NCBI GenBank assembly: GCA_902728285.1
Contig: CACVBU010000975.1
Location: 462,637 to 526,636 of the forward strand
Reading direction: 5' to 3'
Source of the DNA: Clytia hemisphaerica
Lineage: Eukaryota > Cnidaria > Hydrozoa > Leptothecata > Clytiidae
DNA length: 64,000 nt
Shown here: positions 21,785-35,500 of the stretch, one piece after another
How the letters are laid out: every line of letters starts with the position of its first letter
Position numbering within the stretch: the first letter of the stretch is position 1
The notes under the pieces: generated by a model
Seen by the model: the letters and a program-made list of their open reading frames with translations, nothing else
Databases searched by the model: none
What the model was told of the DNA's origin: nothing
Translations under genes and position numbers: made by a program

Positions 21785-22158
21785 TTTAAATGCATGTGGA
21801 AGAAAATGTCAAGTTAACGACAAACATTTTCCACATTTTAAACGCATGTGGAAGAAAATATCCAAATTCACAACCAAAAGTTTTCCACGTTTTAAGCGCA
21901 CGTGGAGGAAAATGTCCAAATTCACAACCAAAGGTTTTCCACGTTTAAAATGCATGTAGAAGAAAATGTCCAAATTCACAGCAAAAATTTCCACGTTTTA
22001 AACGCACGTGCAAGAAAATGTCCAAATTCATAACCAAAAGTTTTCCACATTTAAAACGCACGTAGAAGAAAATGTCCAAATTCACAGCAAAAATTTCCAC
22101 GTTTTAAACGCACGTGCAAGAAAATGTCCAAATTCACAACCAAAAGTTTTCCACGTTA
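21785..22158. repeat. Tandem array of about 55-60-bp units
   Basis: Roughly six units, each running CCACGTTTTAAACGCACGTG, then (C/G)AAGAAAATGTCCAAATTCA, then CAACCAAAAGTTTT. Units vary by a few bases and some lack the AAAG. Several contain the GCACGTGC palindrome or close variants. ORFs here on both strands are read through the repeat. Confidence 0.9.
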
Positions 22159-22636
22159 CATTTTTAAAACATCAATCATCAATCAGTAAATTTTGCTCTG
22201 GGTTTAAATTTTTACATTAAAGCTAACCAGTTCATATCCAACCACAACCATTTCCTTTTGGGTGTCCGCATCTACCATCTGACCATCATAAAAAAGTGAG
22301 TTCAAACTTTTTTGATGTCGCAAGTATTTAATTTTTCAAATATAGCATGGTCAGATTCATCCACAAATATAACGGGCAAAATTGAAGTTAGTTTGTTGTG
22401 AAAGTTGATCAAATATCGACCGGATAAAATATCCTGTTTTTCAAGAAGAGATTGCATCAATCTCTCATGCCAAACCAAAGGAAACATCAAATTCAGGAAG
22501 GAATGATAAGAAAACTTCATCATCAACCATTTCTTGTATCAATTACACAAAAATCATGATCCAATTCAACTCATTAAAGCATAAAAACCAAAGAAAAATA
22601 GCGAAAGAGCGGTAGCAACCAGTTGTTTATTTTTAG

Positions 22637-22931
22637 CGCCATCTTTGTTTTGACTGTTAAAAGGCAGTATGGTCAGATCAACAATACGCTTCCGAACCGA
22701 GCGACGTTTCCCGATCGAGAAGGATACTTATATTTTCCTGCGACGTTTCTCGAAGAAATGACGTATTCGTCGTCGTATAAAAAACATCCTACTGTTTTTC
22801 ACGCCGGAGCTCGATTTAAAAATAGATTTGGAAAAAATCCATTACGTAATGCTTCCAACAGACAGTCGGGTACAGGCGATAATTCTCCATATTGGGACTT
22901 AAGACAGTTGCACACGACGATGAAAGTCTGA
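22637..22931 (+). CDS. Orphan exon-like ORF, unknown protein
   Basis: A possible terminal exon. An acceptor-like TTTATTTTTAG precedes 22637, and the frame stays open for about 98 codons to the stop at 22929-22931. The peptide is rich in Arg, Lys, Phe, Tyr and Asn (for example FHAGARFKNRFGKNP) and looks more protein-like than its surroundings, but I recognise no family. Upstream exons, if any, were not found. An alternative reading is a single-exon gene starting at ATG 22623, or a chance ORF in an old repeat. Confidence 0.25.
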
Positions 22932-23439
22932 ATGGAAACGAGGCTGAAAAAGGGTAAAAATCGATTTTATCACTCCGCATATCAGCTTTTTTTCCCGCGC
23001 TTTTGCCAAAAGAATCGCACTCGCTCGCTGCGCTCGCTCGTGCGTAATCAGACCTCAAGCATAAGTTATCAAATGAAAAAGTTTTTGTTAAAGAACAAAA
23101 TTCAACCTTTCCCCTCTACCCATTGGTAAAAGGAAACTGCATCCAGGGGGTATCTATATTTTCTTTCCAAAGATATTGATGTTTTTGACCAAGGTGAAAA
23201 CACGACTTAGCGCTGACCACGTCCACGGCACCGGAAAATTCTCAACCTACATTGAAACAAATGGCTGTTGCTATTGAGCAGGGTCATCTTTTCAATCGCG
23301 GTTTTTTTAGTAAACCCAGGGTAAGATTAGGCTACAATCTATCACAATACGCTTTATTTGAAAATCTACATGCCGTCTGAAATTTCGGAAAATAGAAGAA
23401 ATTGCAATTTTTTAACAAGATTGCGGATTTTTTCATTTA

Positions 23440-24490
23440 AGCGTCATACAGCCTAGACAAATGTTAAATTTTCTTTCAGAAAAAAGACTATAATTTGTTT
23501 ACCTTTATCCTTGCAGCTTCCCAACATCCAAGCTCTCAAACATCACAAGCCAATTGAAATTACTTTCGATTTCCCGTAGAAATTATGCAATGAAAAATCT
23601 GGGGGTCAATAAATGAAGACTTTCTTTTCCGCACAAGTTATCTTTCCTTATAACGAATTATTACTTTTCAATATAATTGTTAAATATAATTTTTGATTAC
23701 ATAATATTTTACATTGTATTGTATTGTAAGTTTGAAAAAGTCCATTCTACTTAGTTCTTTGTTTTCATGTCTAACCCCCGTCTCAAAAGAAGTCCCAGAA
23801 TCCCGAGATTTTGGCAGTCGGGCGTTCAAAACAAAGGCGTTTTTATTTCCGCCCACTTACGAAATTTTCTTTAAAATAGGCATTTAAAATATCAAATTTA
23901 AAAATAATAGTATAAAACCTTATTTTCTACCCTATAGTCCTTCTTCTAAAACGAAAAAACAAAATACACTAGAAAAATAAAGAAATTACGAGTGTTATCA
24001 AGCCACTCAAAATGAACTTTCATTTGTCGCGCGTCATCGAATTGTTGTATAAGTCACGATCTATTGTCAACCATTGTCCAATCCCGTAAGCGATTGAAAT
24101 GTCGTCAGTAATAATCTGAGAAAGAGAACAAATTTAAAGAGAAATAAATTACGCTGGGGAAGTCCGCAAGGATAACACGCTGTCTTAACTTTTTTCCCTC
24201 GTAAGTTTGGGGGGGAAAACAAAAGTACTCTATATTTTACGTATGGGGAAGTGTAAGAAAGATTTACAAAATAGAAAAGTTTCGTTTTGGGGTAAAGAAT
24301 CAGTGTTGTGAATTTAAGCAAGTTTCTATTTTGCAATTTTTCTACAGAGCCAAATAAAGATTTTTTCTATTGTTCTTACTCGATTGCCTCTAAGGATAAG
24401 TTCCGTAGGTATGAGGCTATCGAGACAAAATGTAACGAATTTGCGCGGAAACAAAATTTAACATTTGTCTAGGCTGTCATACGCCATCTG
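23440..24490. repeat. 1-kb foldback element
   Basis: The arm CAGCCTAGACAAATGTTAAA (in 23453-23480) is repeated in inverted form in 24450-24482 as part of AACATTTGTCTAGGCTGTCA. About 30 bp match almost perfectly, with more distant similarity outside. No ORF of note lies inside. Confidence 0.55.
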
Positions 24491-25069
24491 AAAGCTGAGG
24501 ATTTCAGCTTTCTAGTGGTGAAATTTGTTTTTAGCTATCATTTCCAGCTCATTAGCACGGGCAAAACTCCCCACACCCCGCCACACGGAAGACTAGGCGC
24601 AATTTTGGTGCTTCTGAAAATTATTTCTTGCTGGCGTGGTGTAAGGCAGTGTAGCTGGAACCTCGATATTCCAGGATTAGAAAAAGCTATACCTGTTATC
24701 TTTTTTCTTTAAAGAATCTACAAGCCATCAACATCAATAAATTACACACATTTCCTCAGAAACTTTTAAAATGACTTTCTTGAAACCGCTCCGAAATTAA
24801 CAGTGCATCACAAACAGCCATATAAACAAAACTCAACATTCTCACAAAAGTTGTCTTTTTGATTTCCCAAACATTTGTCTAAAGCGTTCACTTCCACAAT
24901 AATTTATGTAATTGCAATTTCGTTCAGTCCACAGTTGGCTTCATCATATACACGTGTTTTTATTTACGTGACCGAAGTGCCTACTAAAACAATCCGGGGG
25001 TAAGTGGCGAAGCAACACAGCAGATTATTCGTAAAGTAAAGAAATATCCTTTGGCATTGACAATCAAAT

Positions 25070-25401
25070 CCCGGGGGGGGGGTACTTAGGCAAATGGAGG
25101 GTACGGTATGTGCCGCCCTTAAGGGTACCTTTTTTGGACTTCCAAAGTCCCGCTAAGGGTCGGAAAAATCAGAAAATCAAATTTCAGTCCCAGTAAGGAT
25201 CGGAAAAATAGGAAAACTTCAACTTTTTACCAGCTGAAAGATCGAAATTTGGTCAATATTGGTCAAATTAGCCCCGCTAAGGGTCGTAAAATTCCCAAAA
25301 TTTTCCTTTGTTTTCTCCTTTTTAGTCCTGGTAAGGGTCCAAAGTTCGAAAGTCGGGCGACACCCCCGTCAGCTCGCAACCCTAGTACCCCCCCCCCCCG
25401 G
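25070..25401. repeat. Diverged CCCGGGGGG-ended MITE
   Basis: 332 bp, starts CCCGGGGGGGGGTACTTAGG and ends GTACCCCCC...CCGG. Flanks match at seven of eight bases (AATCAAAT at 25062-25069, AATCAAAA at 25402-25409). The interior repeats GGGTCG/AGTCCC phrases like the copies at 586 and 2960 but is clearly a different subfamily. Confidence 0.8.
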
Positions 25402-25409
25402 AATCAAAA

Positions 25410-26862
25410 ATAATATATTATTTTATATTTCTTTAATTCAAAAATCAAAAATTCATGTTTCATTCGCGAAAAATAAAAAAATAAAAATAATGAATTAATA
25501 TTACATACTAAGATGCCCCCGTCTTTTACTCTTGTTTAATTTTCGATCTCGGAACGTGCAAAACGCCCGTCCGCCCAATATCCACCCAATCAGCTTAAAT
25601 TCGCTTTCATTGTCCTTTGACTTTCAAAAAATAGTATTTAAAAATGAATTTATAATATTTACAAAAAACAAAAAGTTTGATACTTCATTAGGGAAATATT
25701 AAATAAATTCCTAGTTTCAATTTTCAGTGGGCGTTTTTCTAGGGCTTCGATTATCGCGCAATTTTTGCGTCACACAAACTTTCTCGGCCACTCGTAATAA
25801 TTATGCATTGCCAAATTTGGTTCTCCATTGTCAAGTCAGGATCGATGGTGACGTCACCTAAGCATAAAAAAGAAAGGATTTTGTCAGTTTTATGCATATA
25901 TTAATTTGCGAGATATTCTATTCGCCGCGCAAGCGCACTTTTCGTAGACTAGTCTGAATACTTTCTTTTACTCGCGGGATTGATGGTAACTTTTCATCTT
26001 CGTTATTTTTAAAATGAAGCACAACCGAGAAAAAAACAAAACTTCAGAAAGTTGCGTATTTCCAGTGAGTAAACAATTCTGACAATTAATAAAATTGATG
26101 ATGATTTTTTTTCGGTCAGGCAAATGTCTCGTATTGGGGGTTCTAGTCTTGACCCCTAAGCCTACGCGAGATTAAAGCGTTTGGGTAAACGAGACAAAAC
26201 TCCAAAAAAGCTGGTGTTTTGAAGCGCTTCCTTGCGATCGAAATATCGCTGTTTGTGACGCACTGATTAACAAATCGGGTTAGGTATCGGAATTCCTATG
26301 GGATTTCTTTTCTGAGATTTGTAAAATAGCTAAGTCGGCAAAAAAACTTTTCCTGGGGGTTTGAGGAATAAACAGAAATGTTATCATTTGTTTTTTATTT
26401 AACCTTATATTTAAATTTGCGCTCAAAAATACTTAAATAAATAAGTTGATAATATTCAATATACTATTTGTATCTCTCAGAAAATAAACACTTACAAAAC
26501 GACGTAGTTTATAATTTAGAATACCCCCTTGTTTGGACTGTTCTATCATAGGCACAAAATAGGGCGGAAACTAAGTAGCACCCTCAGTGCAAGATTGCCG
26601 CCTCATCTTTATTCGCCCGCGCGAAAACGCGAGCTAATCATTTTTTGCGCGCTCAAGGGGAAAAGGAAAGTGATCAATATTCTTTGAAGGAAAAACGTCA
26701 GAAACAAACCCAAAGACCAAAAGATGTATTTTGTTGTTGAGAATCAATCCTGTGAAGATGAAAAAATTTCTGCTATGCGTTTTTTTCGCTAAAAAACTGG
26801 TAAAATTGTAATCCTTAATAATCAAAGTTCCAGCCTCACAATAAGGAGGCGATTCTTTGAAA
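25410..26862. other. Intergenic, no gene seen
   Basis: AT-rich, with scattered short ORFs. No coding, RNA or repeat-end signal was recognised. Confidence 0.4.
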
Positions 26863-28382
26863 AGGTGATTTTTTTTGTGTTTTGAAAATGGAATAACTTT
26901 GGGAATACTTAACCAATTCTAATAAATGACCCCTCATTTTTCTCACAAAGGTAAGGCAGTTACATCAATATGCCAAAAACATTTTGCACCTTCACTTCAA
27001 GATAGGCCACCATAGAATGAACTTCCTTTTATAGGATGAACCATATTCAGATTTATTATTCAAAGAATTTCGTAGATTCAGCGTAGCCAGCGTTTTGATC
27101 ATCAAGTCGTTTTAAGATTTTTATCCGCAGTTTTTCAAAGATTTTTTGCGTTAAAAAGCGTTTTGCAACTGCTTTTTTCGCGGTTGCGATATGCAAAATA
27201 ATCACATTGCAACTTGCATGCTCAATGATTCTTGTCGCCTGAACAAACCTATGCTCAGAGCGCATTTTTCCAATGATTTTAGCACCGCCTAACCACCTAT
27301 ATTCAGTGCGCATTTTTCCGATGATTTAAGATGCCGACCGACTCATATTTTGGGGCTAAAAATGATGTGAACACAACTTATTGGTGACCCAGGCCTGAGG
27401 GGTCACTCACATTCTTCCCACGACTAACGTCAAATTGACGCTGATTTGAAAACCCCCCACTTTTTAAAACGTCAAAGTTTAAAAATTATCAAAAATTGAT
27501 GAAAGTCTAAATTTTCTCCTTCACTTTCATCGCTGTTTTGTCAGCCATCTTTAATTTTGCTACGGCTTACTCAGTTTATATTTAAAAAATAATGGAGATA
27601 ATTTCTAAACTTTCTAAACCGGAAATCGCCGTTTTTCTGGATTTTCATTGGACTTTTTCCTTACAATTGGTTGTTTTTTCATTCAAAAACATTATTAATA
27701 GCAATGCCCACCATCAAGCATGTTTCAATTTTCAATAAAATTGATTTTTGAAGCCGGAACTATTCAAAAATCGCTGGAACAACCTATTTTTGCTGGAAAG
27801 ATAGTATTTCTTAAGATGTGTATTCGCAATGCGACGACAACCCTTCCCTCTCCCCCCATCAACAATCAATGATGAATTTATTGCGTTATGTATTTTCGCT
27901 AAACGCTATATTTTCTGACTGATTTTTTTCATTTTTCTCCTTGCATTGCTATCAAACTTTCATCATCAGGTAGGTCCATTCAGCATCTAGCTTGTTTCTT
28001 TTGTTTTATACTTCAGAGAAATTCCGTCATAGGAAAAAAGACGGATAAAAGAATAAGAGCTGGATTAAACAAAAATGATAGTGCGGTCTCCTCTCAAAGA
28101 AGTATTTTGGTTTGATCATGTTTGATGCCTGTTGTGTGAATTAAAGTTCAATGTTCCTCGTGTCATTTGTGGGTCATGTTCATCGCGTCATTTTGTGTTT
28201 GGTTTCTGCCCAAATGCTAGAGGGGTGAACAGGGCAAAAATTTTCCCTCAACGTTTGAAAACCAGACTAATTTTATTTGAAAGTCCTTACTTTGGTGAAA
28301 AAAATGAGGGGTCATTTATTAAAATTGGTTAATATGAGTATTTCCAAAGTATTCCATTTTCAAAACACAAAAAATCCACCTG
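26863..28382. repeat. 1.5-kb terminal-inverted-repeat element
   Basis: Ends of roughly 95 bp are inverted copies of each other. Both contain GTGTTTTGAAAATGGAATA and ATAAATGACCCCTCATTTTT. The interior has no long ORF, so it is non-autonomous or decayed. It lies inside the larger inverted pair 23130/28780. Confidence 0.75.
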
Positions 28383-28782
28383 TACTTAGATATAGGGTTT
28401 TGTGGAAATAGGGTTTCGTGGAAATAGGGTTTTCTGTGGTTATGGGGTCACTGAAAGAACTGTGAAAGAGAGTAATATTTTTACATTCATTTGCGAAATA
28501 TCTCATGTTTACCTCAGCTTTATGCTACTTAACATGAAAAAATATGCAATCTTGTTGAAAAATCGCAATTTCTTCTATTTTTGTGATAGATTGTAGCCTA
28601 ATTTTACCTTGGGTTTACTAAAAATATCATTAGTGACCACCATTTGTTTTCATGTGCGTCAAGAATTTTCGGGTACCGTAAGTCATGTTTTCACCTTAAC
28701 GTTGAGAAACATCAATATCTTTTGAAAGAAAAGAGATATTTAAATGCAGTTCTTTTTATTTGTTTCCCTGTCAAAATATTCC

Positions 28783-29563
28783 TTTAGGATAAGGAAACTG
28801 AAGTTGTGGTCTTTTACATTTTGCTTTGCATGTGTGTGGAAATTGCATTGGGGCGATTGGAAACTTCCCTTAGAATGATTGAGTGTTTCTAATACCCTAC
28901 CGTACCATAGGATCTAACATAATGGAATGCAATCGAACGCAATTAAAAGGCCATCAAGGGCAATCAATACCCATTTTTGCCTGTGTTTCCTTAAAGGAAG
29001 CCAGTTGCTGGAAATGATGCAAAGCCCACACTGAATTGTTATTGGTTTTTTAAACTGAGGTGTACGCCAAAAAGGTTTGGCTTGCGGAAATTGCTGGTTG
29101 AGTTTGAAGGGCGCTCTAAGCCCCCCCCCCCCAAATGGGTCCAGGGCTTAGCCCTTGGATATTTGATCTCCTCACACCTAAAAGTTGCTCAAAGTAAGCT
29201 TTATATTATAAGACAAATCTTTTTTGGTCACAAGACTCTGAGTTTGATGTTTCTACAATCAATCATCAGTTGTGAAAAAAAATTATATTCTATTTACACT
29301 CTATGCCATTATATGGTGGTTGAGGGAGAGGTGGATGCGCTTAAACCTGGCATAATGAAATTTTTGCGTTAACATAACGGAGCACGTTTGACAGTATTGA
29401 TATTTGACTGTACTGCAATTACATGTGCGTTTTCTCTGTAAAATATAATACAAATGATCTGTGTTATATGCTGAGTGGTGCTGTGAGACTCAAAGGGTTG
29501 ATTTTGTTATGGTATTGATTTTCAAGATTAATGTATTACTATGTAAATATTTTTTACTTTTAG
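28783..29563. other. 5' flank of the Pez-like gene
   Basis: Upstream non-coding sequence with a C-run at about 29120. The first coding exon begins at a splice acceptor (TTTTTACTTTTAG ending at 29563), so a 5' UTR exon should lie further upstream; I could not place it. Confidence 0.4.
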
Positions 29564-29564
29564 G

Positions 29565-32500
29565 ATGCCTTTGAAACTTGGACGAAGTAATCGTTACTCA
29601 GCTGATAAGTTATTTACATGTCACATCAAGCTTTTGGATAGCACTATCATTGATATAAACATTCCCCAGGCAGCAAAAGGAAAAGAATGTTTAGAAAAGG
29701 TTGCTGGAAAACTTGGCTTACATGAGGTGGGTTCTGTAGCTTGTTATTTATTATTCATCTCTAAACTACAGTTCTCAAATAAAAATTATTGAATCAGAGA
29801 ATTTTGAAGAGAATAACTTCTATTACCATTCCTCATGTCTTTCTGTTACAGGTTGATTTTTTTGGTCTTCAATATTTGTCAAAGAAGGATAAGTTGCATT
29901 GGGTTGAGCTTGATAAGTGCTTGAGAAAACAGTTGGACAGACATGTTGCACATAAAGGGAGAGACGCAATGTTGGTTCTTCGTATTCAATATTTTGCTGT
30001 TAGTCTGGACACAATACAACAAGAAATTACAAGGTATGGGAACTCATAAACTACCTTATTACATAAATATTACTAGGCAAGTATTCAACAGCCTTGAAAT
30101 TAACACGCAAAAAATTGACACAAATTTTATTTGCTTTTTCAAGTACATCACGCCTGGTTTTAATTATGGGTTTTTTTAATAACACAGAATTTTTCAATTC
30201 CTGTTGATAAAATGAATAAGTAATATTCGTGTAATAAGGTAGATATAAATTACATTTAGGGGACAATTAGGAATAAAATTTTGATATTTTTTTACTACGG
30301 TTTATACTTTGGTAAACTAATAAACAACTAAATGGAAATGACATTATATATATATTGACAATATAGAGTAAAAATTGAATAATTCTTCACTCACTACATG
30401 TTTGATGTTTCAACATCAAGTAAACAGAACAAAAATATATATTTTGAAATTTGCTATTATAGGTATTTGTACTACTTGCAATTGAAATCAATGATACTAC
30501 TTGGAAAGCTTAATTGTGATCTACCTATTGCTTTGAAACTGGCTGGTCTGGCTGTTCAAGGTAAGTGTGTTTATTTTGTTTGACATGTGCATTATTGTTG
30601 CGTGTACATTTTCATCTCTACTTTAAAAGAACTTTAATTATCGCAATATGAATTTGGTCAACCCCAGTTTTTTCCCCCTAGATCATACCAATCATCAAGT
30701 GCTAATGGTTATAGTCAGCGAATCAACCTATCAAATTTCTACTTAGTAAATTTGACAAATTAAAAAATTTCAGCATAATTTTGAATGAGTTGGTGGAGGA
30801 CAGAGGTCACAAATTACAATTCTATTATACTGAGCCCAAAACACCTAATCAATGCCCAAAACTGCCAAAAAGACCTTTACAAGGTTGTCACCATGATTTT
30901 TTGCAACTGCAGTAGTGATGATATTTACAAGAATATCTAAAGACTTATTTCTCATACCAATATGAGCTTATCTGTCATCGCTGGGCCAATTTTCATCCCT
31001 TTCGATTAAACACATGAGGGATGCTGGCAGCCTAGCTGGATAGAAGATTCTTACTAATACACAGTCCCTAAGGCCCAGTTATTCATTCTCCCTACAAAAA
31101 ATAAAAGGAAAAGAACACAAGGCCCTTTCACAAGATCATACAAAATCTATTGAAGATGTAGAAGTTTTTATATGATAAAATCCGAATGTCCACACTGTAC
31201 TTGATCTAATCGTGGTATACTATAACTATAATAGTAGGAAAGAAATTTTTTTCCAGGTCCCTTTGTCCTGACGTGGTTTTGTATGTTTTCTATTTTTTGA
31301 AATTTTCAGCTGAACTTGGAGATCAACAAACTGTGTCCCACTGTGCTGAGAAAATAGCTGAGTTTCATCTAATACCAAATGTATGTCCATTTTATTTGTC
31401 CTTGAAATGAAACATTATTTTTCATACTAATAAAATCCCCTTATATACTATCTATTTGGAATGTTTTTTTAAGTCATGCTTCCTTTGAACTAAAAAATAC
31501 GATCAGTGACAATTTCTAAAGGTGTTTTCAAATGTCTTTTCTTTATCTTTTAGAACTTAATCACAAAGAGAAATTATGACGAGATTAACAAAGAGGTATT
31601 CTTCCTGATTTTTCTTCTACTTCAATTGAACGTAAAAAGTCTTGTTATAAAAAACATTACTACAAAATATTTTTCTGCAATGCAATTTCCCAAAATGTAA
31701 ACAAACTTTGAAGGGATATTTTTATTGAATCTCCTGATAAATAAAGGTTTGTTTGTAAGATTCTCCGCTGTACCTCAAAGAGAAGCGAAATTAGAATTGA
31801 CGCTCGTTATAAAGGTGATACCTACCTAAGTGGGATTTTGATTTAAACTACAATAATTAAAATATCAAAAAAAATATGTCAAGACATAAATCACAAATAC
31901 TACTTATTACGTCCCTTTTTTCATTTTAGATCACAGAATATCATGCAGAAAACAGGTATGATTATTTTAATGTTTTAAGTCCTATATTACATTGTCAATC
32001 TTGCATTTCCAATTTTGCATTGTCAAAAATATTCTATAACAATAATACAACTCAGCGAGTAGGTGGATATCTTAATCTTCGCTTTTGATTTTCAACAATT
32101 GACTATAAAATGCTTCTTTGGTGTTTCTCTCAGGTTTAGTAATTATGAACCATACATCATATGAGAATAACACCATCATTGAAATGAAATTCAAACAAAA
32201 TATGAATTGAAAGGTTGCCAAAGCCAGCTCTGTAGGGTCCTCATGGTGGACAACGTTGATTGGTAAAAGTATGAGACTCAGTATTAGCACGAATAACACC
32301 ATTGTGTAAAAGACCAGTTTACTTTTACTGTAAAGACTTGGTAACCTTCGTGCATGATAAGCTTGAAAACAACACAATGCTGTCATCAGCCATATAAATA
32401 CGAGTTGATATGTGAGATGTTTATAGGAACATGCATAATAAACGCGGTCTAGTTTGATTATCTCTGTGATGTGTGGCTCTGAAATGATCAATGTTGTGAG

Positions 32501-35500
32501 AGTGAAGATAAGGTGAATCATCATAGAGCCTGCAATGATCATTTTCTCCACCAAGCTGGTTAATGTGATCTCTTTCTGTTGCATTTTCCTTGTTGCAAAG
32601 AAAATCATCATTAGCTTTTGTGTTTTAGCAAGTATGATAGATATCAAGGTTGTCAGTAAGAAACCAATACCAGCGAACGCAAGAACACACGATGTTTTGT
32701 TTGGCTTCTCGATAAACAATATGAGAGATAGGAATAACATTAAATGAACTATTAGTTGCATGCATGATAAATAAGCGTTGGAGGATTTCACGATTGGTGT
32801 TTCTCGGTACCGTACGAATATGATTAAAAAGAAACACGTGACTAACACAGCCGGTAATGTGAAACAGTATATGAAGATAGCTACTTTTCCACCAGCTTTG
32901 ATGTAAATGAAATCTTTGTAAATGCATTCAGTTTGGTTTTGATTTGGTCTGGATAAGTTGTCGCATGTCGAACATTGCTCGTCGCCTATACTGTCTTTCA
33001 CCGAGCCTTCAGGACACTGTTTGCAGGTCTTAGTTCGTACTTTATCGTAGTGGGAGACATTGTATGTAGTTTGCCATATTGGATGATATCCTGGTCCACA
33101 ATCTAAATGACAATTTAGTGAAGAGTCAAGAATAGATTGACGTTCTTTAGGGTTCATTTTGCTGAACAGATAATCTCCAGAGATGATGGGTTTATCCCGT
33201 AACATGTGATGGATGATAAAATTTCGGAACATGTTGTAAAACGTATCTTGCCAGTGTAATGTTAACCCTTCCAGCTTTTGGTTTGTTTTCATGAGATGTT
33301 GCAATACCCAAGGGTCTTTCCTAGCTTGTTGAAACATTAAATTTTGGAATCTTGTTCTGTCTAACTCGATATCAGAGATTGTGTATACTTTGAGATGTTG
33401 TTGATATTTGATGTAAAACACTCTATAGGTATTCCAATTGATAACAACTGGAGGAAGATACTTCAGATGAGCAAGCAAGTGAAATCCTACCAGGTAAGAA
33501 CCACTCCATACAATGATCGCATCAAACTCACTTGTAGTGTTGTCGGTAGTATTATCTTTGACCATTCGTGTTAGCCGCTTCTTGTTGATGCCATCATGGA
33601 TCGATAGTGGTGATAGATACATGTAACTGACACATAAATCTTTTAATTGGGATTCCAACTGTTTCTGTGAGACAGTATCGGAAACGATCGCCAAAACACG
33701 TGTCCATTTGTTTCGTTTGATCAAAAAGTTCAAAATTTCTATCGGTGTAATATCAGGTACTAGAACCAAGTTTGAAAAGCTTTCCAGTAGAGATATGTCA
33801 TAGTAATTGGCATCTTTATCATTTTTTTCCTTATCGATTTTGACGATGACACCAAAGGACTCTGATGAAAGGAATTGAGCTAACTGTGACGCTGATACAG
33901 CGTCCATATAACCGAACACACCCACGACATTCAGAAAGGCTTCGTTGCAACTTTTGACATCTTTGCATTGATCGGGCACGGCCTCCCTTAATAAATCTAC
34001 GTCCGTAGAAAGCGTCAATAACTGCTGAGTCAGCGTTTTGTAATCTTGACACGTGTCCATAATGATCATTCCGTACAAAGGATGGTAATTAGCAGATGCT
34101 GCTCGTAACGTGATAACAATATCCATACCTGTTTGCAAGATGTTTCCGTTGATATCGTGCACCGGGACAAAAACAATAAAGTATTTCTGCCCGTAAGTGA
34201 TAGTTCTTGTTGGCTGGCAACGCTTTGTCGATGATCTGCATTGAGATATTAACAAGCCAAATAAGATACCAATGTACCAAAGAACTCTCTGGTGATTTTT
34301 TGTCATTGTTTATTTAGTTTTATTTTTTCTAACCTTTTTCTAAAGCTTGAGGATTTAACGTTAATTCGTAATGATTTGAATGAAGGATGTGTGCTTATCT
34401 GTTTTATCGAATTTTATTTTGTTGGACGCTTTTGTTTTGCCTTCCCCATCCTTGATTCCCTTCTGTTTTCTAACTTCTCAACTGAATTTTGATATTATCC
34501 GACGAGAATAGTCTACATAGACAATTTTATCCTTCCTTATATCCTTGCTATAATTTTTATAAAAAGGTGAAACATTTTTGTCGTTTAAGTAAGACTTTTT
34601 AGCCTAAAGCAATAAAAACGAGGATTTTTCTTTAAAAATCCATCTCAAAGTAAAGATAAAGGAATTCTCTTCTTCTCGCGAATTATTCTCTCAAAAGAAG
34701 GACCTAATCTTTGGAGGCTTTTTTTGAGACTAAATGTAAGACAACTTTGTTACTTTTTGATGTCGCCATTGAAAAAGCAAAAGAAGATTCGATTTACACG
34801 TACTTTTCCTTTCAAATGTTTTTTTATTTGCCTCCTAGTTTTTGTGTTTAGATTCGAGATTTTAAAGATGCTATCTCTTGGTCCTTATGGATATTACACT
34901 TCGTATTCTCACTTTATTCAGACCGTTTTTGGCCTTGCCCTTGTAGTCTATTTTTGTCTGAACTTGAATTATGCACCATAAATTCTCAAAAGAGAACGGA
35001 AAGCGTAGATGTCGCAAAGTTCCGTAGAACCCGAAGAGCTAAACGAGACGCTCTTAGCATTCCCCATCAAAAAAATAGAAGCTAGACTAGTTTCGTGATA
35101 ATATCTTGAATTCATTATTACATCGTTTTTAAAATCGCAAAAAAGCTGGTGAACGATAAGCTTAAAATTTAATAGTTTAAGATGACACTTGCTCGAAAAT
35201 TGCTCCTGAAAAAACCATCTAAAATCGCATTAATAAGATAACATTCTTATCACCCACGACTTTCATTTAAACTTATTTCATTACAGGGGGTTAAAGCCAG
35301 CAGATGCGGAAAGACAATACATTGAAAGATGCCAGAAGTTGGATCAATATGGCATCCAATTCTTTCAAGGAAAGGTAGGCAAAAAATTACAATAAAGGGC
35401 TTAATGTTGAGGGAATTTGTTTGAGGAAATTCATCTCTAATATTTCCTGAGGACAGCGGAGGTTTATCTAAAGAATCTTGCATTTCTAAAAATAGACAAA

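Larger units (their letters stand above)
23130..28780. repeat. Long-range inverted repeat pair
   Basis: The left arm at about 23130-23460 is matched in inverted form by about 28480-28780. Shared words include AAAGATATTGATGTTT, AAGGTGAAAACA, AAACCCA(G/A)GGTAA and ATTAGGCTACAATCTATCAC. Similarity is moderate with small gaps. The interval encloses a smaller foldback (23440-24490), a MITE (25070-25401) and a 1.5-kb inverted-repeat element (26863-28382). It may be one old large transposon with later insertions, or two members of one family in opposite orientation. Confidence 0.6.

Noticed and set aside
22302-22526. 74-codon minus-strand ORF (MMMKFSYHSFLNLMF...)
   Set aside because: No recognisable family, no supporting splice sites in frame and a single short ORF in repeat-rich DNA.
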